Part shown: in pieces, positions 1-7,999 of the stretch | Position numbering within the stretch: position 1 is the first letter of the stretch | Layout: each line of letters opens with the position of its first letter | Source of the DNA: JBJYIN01 sp046237015 | Lineage (GTDB): Bacteria > Pseudomonadota > Gammaproteobacteria > Enterobacterales > Enterobacteriaceae | Direction: 5' to 3' | Length of the DNA: 64,000 nucleotides | Assembly (NCBI RefSeq): GCF_046237015.1 | Contig: NZ_JBJYIN010000002.1 | Coordinates: forward strand, 247,095-311,094 | Notes under the pieces: generated by a model | The model's input: the letters and a program-made list of their open reading frames with translations, nothing else | Told to the model about the DNA's origin: nothing | Database searches by the model: none | Position numbers and translations under genes: made by a program

Positions 1-141
1 TTTATGTCTGTGATGGCGTGTCATTCTGATGGGAGGTGGTGATATGAGTGAGTCCAAATTTCATTAAAAATGTCTTATTTTAAAAATGGTTAGCGATGAA
101 ATTTTGATGAGCGTCGCAAAAAAGAGATGTGAAAGAGATTT

Positions 142-160
142 AATAAAATTACGTTTTATT
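142..160. promoter_or_regulatory. Inverted repeat upstream of pehX, possible operator
   Basis: A perfect 7-bp inverted repeat (AATAAAA, 5-nt spacer, TTTTATT) lies 67 bp before the pehX start in very AT-rich DNA. Pectinase genes of soft-rot bacteria are known to be controlled by KdgR, which binds AT-rich palindromes, but this site is a weak match to the KdgR pattern. The assignment as an operator is inference from position and symmetry. Confidence 0.25.
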
Positions 161-226
161 ATTTGAGGTGTTGTGTTTCTTTTTTATTTTTTACCACGAT
201 CAAAAGAAGATACAGGAAACGATAAT

Positions 227-2203
227 ATGGCTTATTTCTTACCTCGTACCAGCATGACGATGGGGGCCGCTTTGGTATTAAGCGGTTTATTTGTTGGATA
301 TAGCAATAGTAGCGCGGCGACAACACCCTCTATGAACCGCTCATTTGCGCCACAAAACGTGAAAATTCCCGCGCTGGCCTATGATAGTTCGAGCGTGACG
401 TTAGTGTGGGAAAAGCCGCTCCAGGCGGAATCAGCCATTAAGGATTACCATGTCTATATGAATGGGTCATTGCTGGGAAATGTCAGCGATAATCAGAATG
501 CCCATTCCCCCGCTAAGCCTTATATCGATAATTTTTATAATAAAATTGACACGACGGGATGGCACACGCGTATCAGTTTCCATAATTTTAAAGCGACCGG
601 ATTATCGCCAGACACGGAATATCGTTTTACAGTACGAGCGGTTTATGCCGACGGTAAGGAATCCATTGATAGCGAAACTATCGTTCAGAAAACCACGCCA
701 GTGCCGCATATCATTAGCGTGACTCGCCATGGTGCGGTTGGGGATGGCGTAGCTAACGATACTCTGGCGATTCAGAAAGCGATTGACGCGTGTACGGTAG
801 CAACCTATCCACAGGGTTGTAAGGTCGTGGTTGAAGGGGGAGAGTTTAAGACTGGCGCGCTGTTTTTGCACAGTAATATGACATTTGAAGTGGCTGAAGG
901 CGCAATATTGCGCGGCTCTGATAATGGTGATGATTATCCGATAGCGCGCGGTTATTACCTCTATCCCTACACGTCGCCAGCATTGCCAAAACGTCCGCCT
1001 TCATTAATTAACGTGCTGGAACAGGATGATAAAGGCAATACGCATGTGGGGACATTTGAAAATATTCGTATTGTTGGTAAAGGAACCATAGACGGTAATG
1101 GCTGGACGCGTGGGGTAAAAGCCGGTGGTGCGGCAACGGTGACCGATGAGCTAGGGAATGTACTGCCGCAGTATCGTGCCAGTAAGGCTGCCAATGTCTC
1201 TACGGATGGAATTTTGGCTAAAAATCAAACGGAGAAAGCGGTGGCTGACGGGATGCCGATTGATGAAGCCTATAAGAATCGCCGCTCCAGCCTGATGACA
1301 TTACGTGGCATCCGTCATCTTTATCTGGAAGGGCTGACGATTTTGAATCCGGCATATCACGGTATCATGGTGTTGGAATCTGAAAATGTTGCCATGAATG
1401 CGCTGGTGCATACGACCTATGATGCAAATAATGCTGACGGCATCGAATTTGGTAATAGCCAGAATGTCATTGTATTCAATAACTTTTTTGATACTGGGGA
1501 TGATAGCGTTAACTTTGCGGCGGGCTATGGTGCTGAAGTGGCAACGCTGGGGCAAAAAGCGCAAAGTGGCGCATGGATTTTCAACAATTACTTTCGGAAA
1601 GGGCATGGTGCGGTTGTGACGGGGAGTCATACGGGTGCCTGGATTGAGAAGATTGTCGCTGAAAATAACGTCATGAATCAGACGGATGTGGGGCTGAGAA
1701 TGAAAAGTCGCCCCTATTACGGTGGTGGCGCGCGTGATGTGGTTTTCCGTCATAACGCCATGCGCGATATTGCCAAGGAACCTTTTGTCTTTACCATCAA
1801 ATACAAGGCCGACGTAAACGATACTAAACCCGCTGCTCAACCTGCTCAGTTTCGAGACGTGAATGTTTCTAATGTCACTATCGATGGTACGGCGAGTAAA
1901 AATAGCATTCTGATCGACGGCATGACCGTTGCTGAAATGGCCAATGCATATGGCTTTTCTTTTGATCGCGATGCTTATCATCAAGGGTTTCATTTTGAAA
2001 ATGTGAAATTCAAAAATACCAAAGCCACGGATATCACCTTCCTGAAAGCGAGCGAATTCAAAAATGTGATTTTTGAAAATGTTGCTGCGGCCTGGAAGTT
2101 TGGTCATGTTGAAAATATCAGGTTGGAAGATAAGGTTAATCGCGGTGGTGTTATCACTACCACGGGAGAAGAAACGATTAATCTTGAGGCCGCACAGGAA
2201 TAA
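227..2203 (+). CDS. pehX: Exo-poly-alpha-D-galacturonosidase (GH28)
   Basis: Secreted pectinase that removes digalacturonate from the non-reducing end of polygalacturonate during plant cell-wall breakdown. The 658-residue product opens with a signal-peptide-like hydrophobic stretch (about residues 12-32). A fibronectin type III-like domain follows (about 38-135), then a GH28 right-handed beta-helix. The GH28 catalytic signatures are visible as NADGIE near residue 402, GDDS near 424, GHG near 459 and RMK near 491. I chose the ATG at 227, which has AGGAAA about 9 nt upstream; an in-frame GTG at 173 has no ribosome site and would spoil the signal peptide. A GC-rich hairpin follows the stop. The next gene encodes a type II secretion prepilin peptidase, which fits Out-dependent export. 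Family assignment is firm; exo rather than endo action is inferred from size and the FnIII domain. Confidence 0.93.
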   Translation: MAYFLPRTSMTMGAALVLSGLFVGYSNSSAATTPSMNRSFAPQNVKIPALAYDSSSVTLVWEKPLQAESAIKDYHVYMNGSLLGNVSDNQNAHSPAKPYIDNFYNKIDTTGWHTRISFHNFKATGLSPDTEYRFTVRAVYADGKESIDSETIVQKTTPVPHIISVTRHGAVGDGVANDTLAIQKAIDACTVATYPQGCKVVVEGGEFKTGALFLHSNMTFEVAEGAILRGSDNGDDYPIARGYYLYPYTSPALPKRPPSLINVLEQDDKGNTHVGTFENIRIVGKGTIDGNGWTRGVKAGGAATVTDELGNVLPQYRASKAANVSTDGILAKNQTEKAVADGMPIDEAYKNRRSSLMTLRGIRHLYLEGLTILNPAYHGIMVLESENVAMNALVHTTYDANNADGIEFGNSQNVIVFNNFFDTGDDSVNFAAGYGAEVATLGQKAQSGAWIFNNYFRKGHGAVVTGSHTGAWIEKIVAENNVMNQTDVGLRMKSRPYYGGGARDVVFRHNAMRDIAKEPFVFTIKYKADVNDTKPAAQPAQFRDVNVSNVTIDGTASKNSILIDGMTVAEMANAYGFSFDRDAYHQGFHFENVKFKNTKATDITFLKASEFKNVIFENVAAAWKFGHVENIRLEDKVNRGGVITTTGEETINLEAAQE

Positions 2204-2211
2204 GGCATTAT

Positions 2212-2235
2212 CCCGCGCTAAACGGCGCGGGTATT

Positions 2236-2238
<3 letters not shown>
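2212..2238 (+). terminator. Terminator-like hairpin after pehX
   Basis: CCCGCGC and GCGCGGG form a 7-bp stem with a 6-nt loop, followed by TATTTAT, 9 nt after the pehX stop codon. It runs directly into the left end of an ERIC element. The U-rich tail is short, so termination may be partial. Confidence 0.6.
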
Positions 2239-2362
<124 letters not shown>

Positions 2363-2584
2363 GAGCCTATCCAGGATTATCGTCCTGATTATCCTGCCAT
2401 ATCTGCTTATACGATCGCTGTCATGTTTGATGCCTTGTCCATCTTGCCCTAACAAACAGAATTGCGTAGCAATACGCAATAATCCACTTTTGTTCATTGG
2501 AACGATTGGCGTGTCACATCCGATGTGAAAATATGCGCAGTGAAGGGAATGCTTCACTCAACGCGGTCATTAGGACAAGGTCAC

Positions 2585-3424
2585 ATGGATGCGATAGCTG
2601 AATTTGCTCAGGAATTTCCTGCGTGGTGGTTGGGAATATTCGCGCTGCTGGGCGCGATTGTTGGTAGCTTTATGAATGTTGTGATATGTCGACTGCCGCT
2701 CGTGCTGGAGCAACGATGGCGACGAGAGACCTATTTGCGGTCTGGCGTACCACTGTCTGCCGCGCGCTCGCGTTACAACCTTTGCTGGCCGCCTTCCCAT
2801 TGTCCCGATTGCCAGCACACTCTTGCTGTGAGAGACAATATTCCCGTATTCGGCTGGCTACTTTTACGGGGGATATCTCGCTGCTGCCAGCGCCCCATTT
2901 CCATGCAATATCCCTTGGTTGAAGTGCTGACCATATTACTTTTTATTATTGCTGTAGAACGATGGCCGCCGGGTATGATGCTGTTAGGGGCGTTGATCTT
3001 GCTATCATCTCTACTGGTGCTGGCGGTTATTGATATCAAAACCGGGCTGCTACCGGATGTGATCACGCTGCCGCTGATTTGGCTCGGTCTGATGTTTAAT
3101 CTTTCAGGAACGTTTGTACCATTAAACGATGCAGTTATTGGGGCGATGGCAGGATATGTATCACTTTGGCTGCTATTTTGGGGATTCAAACTGCTCAGGC
3201 AGAAAGAGGCGTTGGGATACGGAGATTTTAAGTTATTAGCGGCGCTGGGGGCCTGGATGGGATGGCGAGGGTTGCCTCACCTGGTCATTATCGCTGCGCT
3301 AAGCGGGCTGGTTGTTATTTTTGTGTGGCGCAAAATACGGCATAAAAATGTCGATGAACCCCTGGCATTCGGCCCCTGGTTGGCGCTAGGCGGCAGTGTT
3401 AGTCTGCTACTTGATGCGTTATGA
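2585..3424 (+). CDS. outO: Prepilin peptidase / N-methyltransferase (OutO/PilD family)
   Basis: Inner-membrane aspartic protease that cleaves the leader of type II secretion pseudopilins and methylates the new N terminus. The 279-residue protein has the N-terminal GSFMNVVICRLP motif, a cytoplasmic zinc-type loop and several membrane segments. The A24 catalytic aspartates are in VIDIKTGLLPD and in GYGDFKLL. The Cys loop is irregular: the first pair is CPDC, but the second reads SRCC where CxxC is usual, and the arginine before YPLVE is replaced by glutamine. The ATG at 2585 has AAGG 5 nt upstream; upstream in-frame codons lack a ribosome site. It lies alone after pehX; the remaining out genes are not in the window and are presumed to lie left of it. 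The symbol rests on family and on the pehX context; a type IV pilus peptidase is the alternative. Confidence 0.8.
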   Translation: MDAIAEFAQEFPAWWLGIFALLGAIVGSFMNVVICRLPLVLEQRWRRETYLRSGVPLSAARSRYNLCWPPSHCPDCQHTLAVRDNIPVFGWLLLRGISRCCQRPISMQYPLVEVLTILLFIIAVERWPPGMMLLGALILLSSLLVLAVIDIKTGLLPDVITLPLIWLGLMFNLSGTFVPLNDAVIGAMAGYVSLWLLFWGFKLLRQKEALGYGDFKLLAALGAWMGWRGLPHLVIIAALSGLVVIFVWRKIRHKNVDEPLAFGPWLALGGSVSLLLDAL

Positions 3425-3431
3425 CATGTAA

Positions 3432-3558
<127 letters not shown>

Positions 3559-3623
3559 TATGGCTAAAGGGGCCGATGTTTGGCTCATGCCGTAAAAACT
3601 GACAGGCAGGAAAACTGAAAAGT

Positions 3624-3654
3624 AAAAAGGCCGAAAGTGCAAACACTTTCAGCC
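3624..3654 (-). terminator. Rho-independent terminator, minus strand
   Basis: Read on the minus strand, an 11-bp stem (GGCTGAAAGTG with CACTTTCGGCC, one G-T pair) with loop TTTG is followed by TTTTTAC. It lies about 75 bp downstream of the small ypdK-like gene on the same strand, which supports that gene being transcribed. Confidence 0.75.
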
Positions 3655-3729
3655 CGATTTATGCCCGTTATTCTGTCTACCACTGTATTGTGCCTTTCAG
3701 TAATGGGTTTCTGTCAGGCAAATGACGGG

Positions 3730-3804
3730 TTATTCCACCATCAGCATAAAAGTACTCACCCAAACAACCAGACAGAATGAGATACCCATAAAAAAATACT
3801 TCAC
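3730..3804 (-). CDS. ypdK: Small membrane protein YpdK
   Basis: A 24-codon gene with the product beginning (V/M)KYFFMGISF and continuing as one hydrophobic helix to LMVE. The E. coli small protein YpdK has nearly the same sequence (MKYFFMGISF at the start, 23 residues), so the match covers the whole length. It starts at GTG with GGAG 9 nt upstream. A strong minus-strand terminator lies about 75 bp downstream. Function is unknown; it should be a single-pass inner-membrane peptide. It is easily missed because of its size and GTG start. The identification relies on memory of the E. coli sequence and was not checked by a search. Confidence 0.75.
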   Translation of the reverse strand: MKYFFMGISFCLVVWVSTFMLMVE

Positions 3805-4214
3805 CGATATATTCTCCAGCAGAAAGAAACCACGCCAGCAACGATCCCGATTGTGCGTTTTATTATGAAAGAGACATGTTTACCGCTTGCTATTTTTTCA
3901 CGGAAAAACACATCCCCGCTGTCATCACCAGGGGTCACACTAGTTATGACGGGATCGGCGCTCAATCTACGCTGAGTCAGGGGCACAATTCAAGAGGGCT
4001 TCGATACAATATTTATGGAAATCGTACAAAATTTACGGAAATAGCATTAAAAAGCGTCGGAGGCAGATCATGGATAGATCCGAGGTGAATATCTGAGTGG
4101 ATTAACGAAGGTTTGTCGTGAGTCTGCCTGGGCGATTCGGTCGTGATTAGGCCTCTACCTCTAAATTAGTATCTGGATATTATTATGAGTGAGATCAGTA
4201 TTTTCTTTATCTCA
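3805..4214. other. Intergenic region between ypdK and the mol-like cluster
   Basis: About 410 bp without a convincing gene. It should hold the divergent promoters of ypdK (minus) and the ABC cluster (plus). I see no cobalamin-riboswitch B12-box sequence here, which matters for judging what the downstream BtuCDF-like transporter carries. A 19-codon reading frame at 4185-4244 overlaps the ModE-like palindrome and was not accepted. Confidence 0.5.
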
Positions 4215-4242
4215 ATCGTTGTATTGTTTTATATATATCGAT
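4215..4242. promoter_or_regulatory. ModE-like operator palindrome
   Basis: A 28-bp interrupted palindrome with outer arms ATCG and CGAT and inner arms rich in TAT/ATA, matching 8 of the 10 outermost base pairs. The known ModE binding pattern is ATCG-type arms around TATATA half-sites. It ends 14 bp before the start of the first gene of the ABC cluster. Position and pattern suggest molybdate-dependent repression; ModE itself is not in the window. Confidence 0.45.
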
Positions 4243-4255
4243 AATTCAGGACACA

Positions 4256-5323
4256 ATGATGATAAAGAAATATAGCCGCACATTATGGTGGGTCGCACTG
4301 CTATTTGTTTTTTCTAATGCCTGGGCAACCCGTCAGGTGACGGACCAACTGGGACGCCATGTGACTCTGCCTGACCAGATCAATCGGGTCGTCGTGCTTC
4401 AGCATCAAACGCTTAATCTTTTGGTTCAATTAGATGCTCAAGATAGTGTGGTCGGTGTGCTATCCAGTTGGAAAAAGCAGTTGGGTGAAGGTTATTTGCG
4501 TTTGGCACCTAATTTGGCCCAGTTACCCATGCCTGGCGATCTGACTCAGGTCAATATTGAAAGTTTGTTGCAGTTATCACCCCAGGTCGTGTTCGTCGCG
4601 AATTACGCACCGCCTGAAATGATTTCACAGATTGAGCGCACGGGTATTCCTGTCATCGCGGTATCTTTGCGTCAGGACCAGCCGGGGGAAGCAGATAAAA
4701 TCAATCCAACGATGAGCGATGAGAACACCGCCTATAACGAAGGGCTGAAAATAGGTATCCGCCTGATCGGTGAAGTGGTTGGTCGTCAGAAGCAGGCAGA
4801 GGAACTTATCAACTATACCTTTTCTCAGCGTCAGTTAGTGGGAGAGCGTTTGCGTGACATCCCAGTGGAAAAACGCGTACGCGTCTATATGGCGAATCCA
4901 GACCTCACCACTTATGGTTCAGGTAAATACACTGGATTAATGATGTCACATGCTGGTGCGTTGAACGTCGCGGAAGCCACTATTAAAGGATTTAAGCAAG
5001 TCTCTATTGAAAATGTGCTGTCCTGGAATCCTCAGGTCATTTTTGTGCAGGATCGTTATCCTGATGTGGTGAAACACATCATCAGTGACCCGGCATGGCA
5101 AGCGATCGATGCGGTGAAAAACCATCGGGTTTATCTGATGCCGGAATATGCCAAAGCATGGGGATACCCAATGCCGGAAGCGTTAGCTATTGGTGAATTG
5201 TGGATGGCGAAGAAACTTTATCCAGAACGATTTGGCGATATTGATATGCAGAAGGCGGCGACAGATTATTACCAGCGTTTCTATCGCACTGACTATCAGG
5301 CCGATGCCTCTGTGGCGCAATGA
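4256..5323 (+). CDS. Periplasmic binding protein, BtuF/FhuD/MolA type
   Basis: Substrate-capture protein of an ABC importer. The 355-residue product has a signal peptide ending near NAWA (about residue 24), then DQLGRHVTLPDQINRVV, typical of the start of the TroA-like binding fold with two lobes joined by a long helix. Starts at ATG 4256 (second ATG 3 nt later) with AGGA 6 nt upstream. Its stop overlaps the permease start by 4 nt, so the two are translationally coupled. Family members carry ferric siderophores, haem, cobalamin or, as in Haemophilus MolA, molybdate/tungstate. The ModE-like site and the ModA-like gene at the end of this operon favour the oxyanion, but substrate is inferred. Confidence 0.8.
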   Translation: MMIKKYSRTLWWVALLFVFSNAWATRQVTDQLGRHVTLPDQINRVVVLQHQTLNLLVQLDAQDSVVGVLSSWKKQLGEGYLRLAPNLAQLPMPGDLTQVNIESLLQLSPQVVFVANYAPPEMISQIERTGIPVIAVSLRQDQPGEADKINPTMSDENTAYNEGLKIGIRLIGEVVGRQKQAEELINYTFSQRQLVGERLRDIPVEKRVRVYMANPDLTTYGSGKYTGLMMSHAGALNVAEATIKGFKQVSIENVLSWNPQVIFVQDRYPDVVKHIISDPAWQAIDAVKNHRVYLMPEYAKAWGYPMPEALAIGELWMAKKLYPERFGDIDMQKAATDYYQRFYRTDYQADASVAQ

Positions 5324-6339
5324 AACCTCAGTCATACCGCATGACGTTGCTCATTGTGGCGGGTGCAACACTGGCTATTGCTGTATTTTCACTGGGGATG
5401 GGTCGTTTTAGCCTGTCCCCCTGGAGAATAGTACAGATCCTGTTTGAACCGTTTATCGGAATGAACGATGCGCTCAGTGATATTGAACGACAGGTGGTAT
5501 GGCGTGTTCGCCTACCGCGCGTGTTGTTGGCGTTGTGTGCCGGTGCCGGGTTGGCATTGAGTGGCGCGGCTTTACAAGGTATTTTTCGTAACCCACTGGT
5601 TGATCCGCATATTATTGGTGTCTCGGCAGGTGCGGCTTTTGGCGGCACATTAGCGATTCTGCTTGGCTGGACACCGCTGATATTGCTGTTTTCAACGTTC
5701 ACTTTTGGCATGTTGGCTCTGCTGCTGGTGTTCATGATAGCGGCGGTATTGGGTAAACATAATATGCTTATCCTTATTTTGGCTGGCGTGATCCTCAGCG
5801 GTTTCTTTGGTGCGTTGGTCAGCCTGATGCAATATGTGGCCGATACTGAGGAAAAGCTACCTAGCATCGTTTTCTGGCTACTCGGCAGTTTTGCAACCGC
5901 GCATTGGGATAAGTTTGTCATGCTGTTTATTCCGTTGCTGATTGCGGGTGGTTTGCTGTGGCGATTACGCTGGCAGATTAATGTGCTGTCGATGGGGGAA
6001 CAGGATGCTCGTACTCTCGGGGTGGCCGTTCAGCCATTGCGTTGGTTGATTTTGAGCTTATGCGCGGCGATCGTTGCCGCGCAGGTTGCAGTAAGCGGTA
6101 GCATCGGTTGGATTGGTTTGGTGATCCCACATGTGGCGAGAATGCTTGTAGGGGCAGACCACCGTCGTTTACTTCCTGTTGCGCTGTGGCTGGGTGGGGG
6201 ATTTATGATTTTGGTCGATGATGTAGCCCGTAATCTCAGCGAGGCGGAGATCCCGCTGGGTATTATTACGGCCCTTCTTGGGGCACCGCTCTTTGCCGTG
6301 CTGCTTTATCGTAATCAGCGTAAGGACGGGAGCCGCTAG
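5320..6339 (+). CDS. FecCD/BtuC/MolB-family ABC permease
   Basis: Membrane channel of the importer, expected to work as a homodimer. The 339-residue protein is highly hydrophobic with about ten membrane segments. It carries the family signature GAALQGIFRNPLVDPHIIG near residue 80, and the C-terminal coupling-helix region SGSIGWIGLVIPHVARML near residue 255. It overlaps the binding-protein gene by ATGA. One base separates its stop from the ATPase start. No sequence feature distinguishes an iron-chelate from a molybdate permease by eye; context favours molybdate or tungstate. Confidence 0.85.
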   Translation: MKPQSYRMTLLIVAGATLAIAVFSLGMGRFSLSPWRIVQILFEPFIGMNDALSDIERQVVWRVRLPRVLLALCAGAGLALSGAALQGIFRNPLVDPHIIGVSAGAAFGGTLAILLGWTPLILLFSTFTFGMLALLLVFMIAAVLGKHNMLILILAGVILSGFFGALVSLMQYVADTEEKLPSIVFWLLGSFATAHWDKFVMLFIPLLIAGGLLWRLRWQINVLSMGEQDARTLGVAVQPLRWLILSLCAAIVAAQVAVSGSIGWIGLVIPHVARMLVGADHRRLLPVALWLGGGFMILVDDVARNLSEAEIPLGIITALLGAPLFAVLLYRNQRKDGSR

Positions 6340-6340
6340 C

Positions 6341-7111
6341 ATGTCACCCGTTATGTTGTCTACGGATGCACTCACATACGGTTATGCACAAGGAAAACGT
6401 TTCTTTGAGCCTTTGAACCTGTGTTGCCATGTGGGAGAGATCACTGCCATTCTTGGGACGAACGGGCGTGGCAAAACCACGTTGTTGCATACGCTGCTGG
6501 GTAACCTGAATCCGCTTTCGGGGCGGGTTCACCGCAACGGACAAATCGGGTTTGTGCCCCAGATATTTACTCCGCCATTTTCTTATCGTGTTTTGGATAT
6601 GGTGTTGATGGGGCGAGCGGCGAGTATTCCGTGGTTTGTGAGTCCGTCCGCACAAGACATCGCCATTGCTACCGAAGCCCTGGAAACGCTGGATATCGCA
6701 TCACTGATGGATCAGCCATTCAGTGAGCTTTCTGGTGGTCAGCGCCAATTGGTGCTGATTGCTCGTGCGCTTGCTTCACGTTGTCAAACGCTGATTTTAG
6801 ATGAACCGATGGCGGCGCTTGATTTGCAAAATCAAGCCATCGTATTGCGTTTGCTGAAGCGATTGGCTAAAGAGCAGGGGCTTTGCATTGTGTTGACGAC
6901 ACACGATCCGGCACAGGTATTGGCGATGGCAGACCTGGCATTGCTATTAATGGATGATCAGCAATATCTTTATGGTCGCAGTCAGGATGTATTGAATGAA
7001 GATAATTTATTGCGACTTTATGGCATCGCGGTTAAGCAAGTGACGATCGATATTCAATCACAACGCTATCGTACGTTGGTACCGGTATTTACGCTTACGG
7101 AGGACCAATGA
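6341..7111 (+). CDS. ABC transporter ATPase, FepC/BtuD/MolC type
   Basis: Cytoplasmic motor of the importer, 256 residues. Walker A reads GTNGRGKTT (about residues 38-46), with arginine where most family members have a small residue. The signature LSGGQ is near 130, Walker B LILDEP near 151, and the switch histidine is in LTTHDP. I chose ATG 6341 with GGGAG 9 nt upstream; this leaves one base after the permease stop. Its own stop overlaps the next start as ATGA, so the fourth gene is part of the same operon. Role as energy source for the neighbouring permease is secure; substrate is inferred from context. Confidence 0.87.
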   Translation: MSPVMLSTDALTYGYAQGKRFFEPLNLCCHVGEITAILGTNGRGKTTLLHTLLGNLNPLSGRVHRNGQIGFVPQIFTPPFSYRVLDMVLMGRAASIPWFVSPSAQDIAIATEALETLDIASLMDQPFSELSGGQRQLVLIARALASRCQTLILDEPMAALDLQNQAIVLRLLKRLAKEQGLCIVLTTHDPAQVLAMADLALLLMDDQQYLYGRSQDVLNEDNLLRLYGIAVKQVTIDIQSQRYRTLVPVFTLTEDQ

Positions 7112-7845
7112 ATCAGCCTTTACGTCTTTATGCCGCAGGTAGTCTACGTCGCGCATTCTCTCCGTTGTTAGCTGCATTTAGTGAACAATATGCCGTGACG
7201 GTTGCCTCCACTTTTGGGCCAGCCGGCATGCTTTGTGAAAGCATTATTCAGGGAACTGAAGTCGATCTCTTTGCTTCGGCCAATTGTACTCATCCGCAAC
7301 GGCTAAAAGCGTTAGGCATGGCGGATGAAACGGCGATTTTTGCGACGAACGGGTTATGTATCGTGATGCGTAATGTGTCCGAACTGACGTCGCAGTCATG
7401 GCTTGAGGCGTTACTCGATCCCCGTTTTGTGCTATCAACGTCTACGCCCGGTAACGATCCCGGTGGAGACTATGCATTGCAGTTGTTCGATAAGATAGAA
7501 CGGCACCATCGTGGGGTCGGGGTGACATTACGGGAAAAAGCCAGACCGTTGGTGGGTGGTTCAATGCAGCATGAGATTCCAGCGGGGATGACGGCGGGCA
7601 GCTATCTGATTCGTTCCGGGCAAAGCGATATGCACATCGGCTACTCTAGCTATGCGCCTATGTTGATGAATCAACCAGATTTACACGTTGTATTTCTTCC
7701 TGAGTCTTATGCGGTGACGGCGGAATATATGTTTGCCACACTCAAACCGGTTCGTCATGAAGCACGATTATTGGCTCAATACCTGTTATCAACACAGGGG
7801 CAAGGCGGTTTAGTTCAATATGGTTTTTCTTCCGTGTTTCGATAA
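7108..7845 (+). CDS. ModA-like molybdate-binding protein without signal peptide
   Basis: The 245-residue product begins with LRLYAAGSLRRAF, which corresponds to the first strand of mature ModA (VFAAASL type), and continues with the PBP type II pattern GTEVDLFASAN and GYSSYAP. No leader peptide precedes it. The start is well fixed: ATG overlaps the ATPase stop as ATGA and GGAGG lies 5 nt upstream. The protein should therefore stay in the cytoplasm unless exported in an unusual way. Together with the upstream palindrome it points to molybdate or tungstate as the cargo. It could be an intracellular oxyanion buffer or sensor, or a binding protein that lost its leader. Family call is good; role is unknown. 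Confidence 0.72.
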   Translation: MNQPLRLYAAGSLRRAFSPLLAAFSEQYAVTVASTFGPAGMLCESIIQGTEVDLFASANCTHPQRLKALGMADETAIFATNGLCIVMRNVSELTSQSWLEALLDPRFVLSTSTPGNDPGGDYALQLFDKIERHHRGVGVTLREKARPLVGGSMQHEIPAGMTAGSYLIRSGQSDMHIGYSSYAPMLMNQPDLHVVFLPESYAVTAEYMFATLKPVRHEARLLAQYLLSTQGQGGLVQYGFSSVFR

Positions 7846-7999
7846 GACCGGTACAAAGATATTCCCTCTTAATGGCTGATATCAGGTAAATCGGGCAATA
7901 TTCATCATCTCTGTTATTATTGCGGCAAATTCCGCGCCCGTCTTTGTCTTTAGTCTGGCGTAATCTTTTGTTGTGTTACCGTTGGTAATAAGAGTCATT

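Noticed and set aside
4185..4244. A 19-codon frame encoding a hydrophobic peptide starting MSEISIFFIS
   Set aside because: Weak ribosome site, and it overlaps the ModE-like palindrome and AT-rich promoter DNA, where such frames arise by chance.
3805..4255. Cobalamin riboswitch upstream of the BtuCDF-like genes
   Set aside because: No B12-box sequence or conserved riboswitch core was found by eye.
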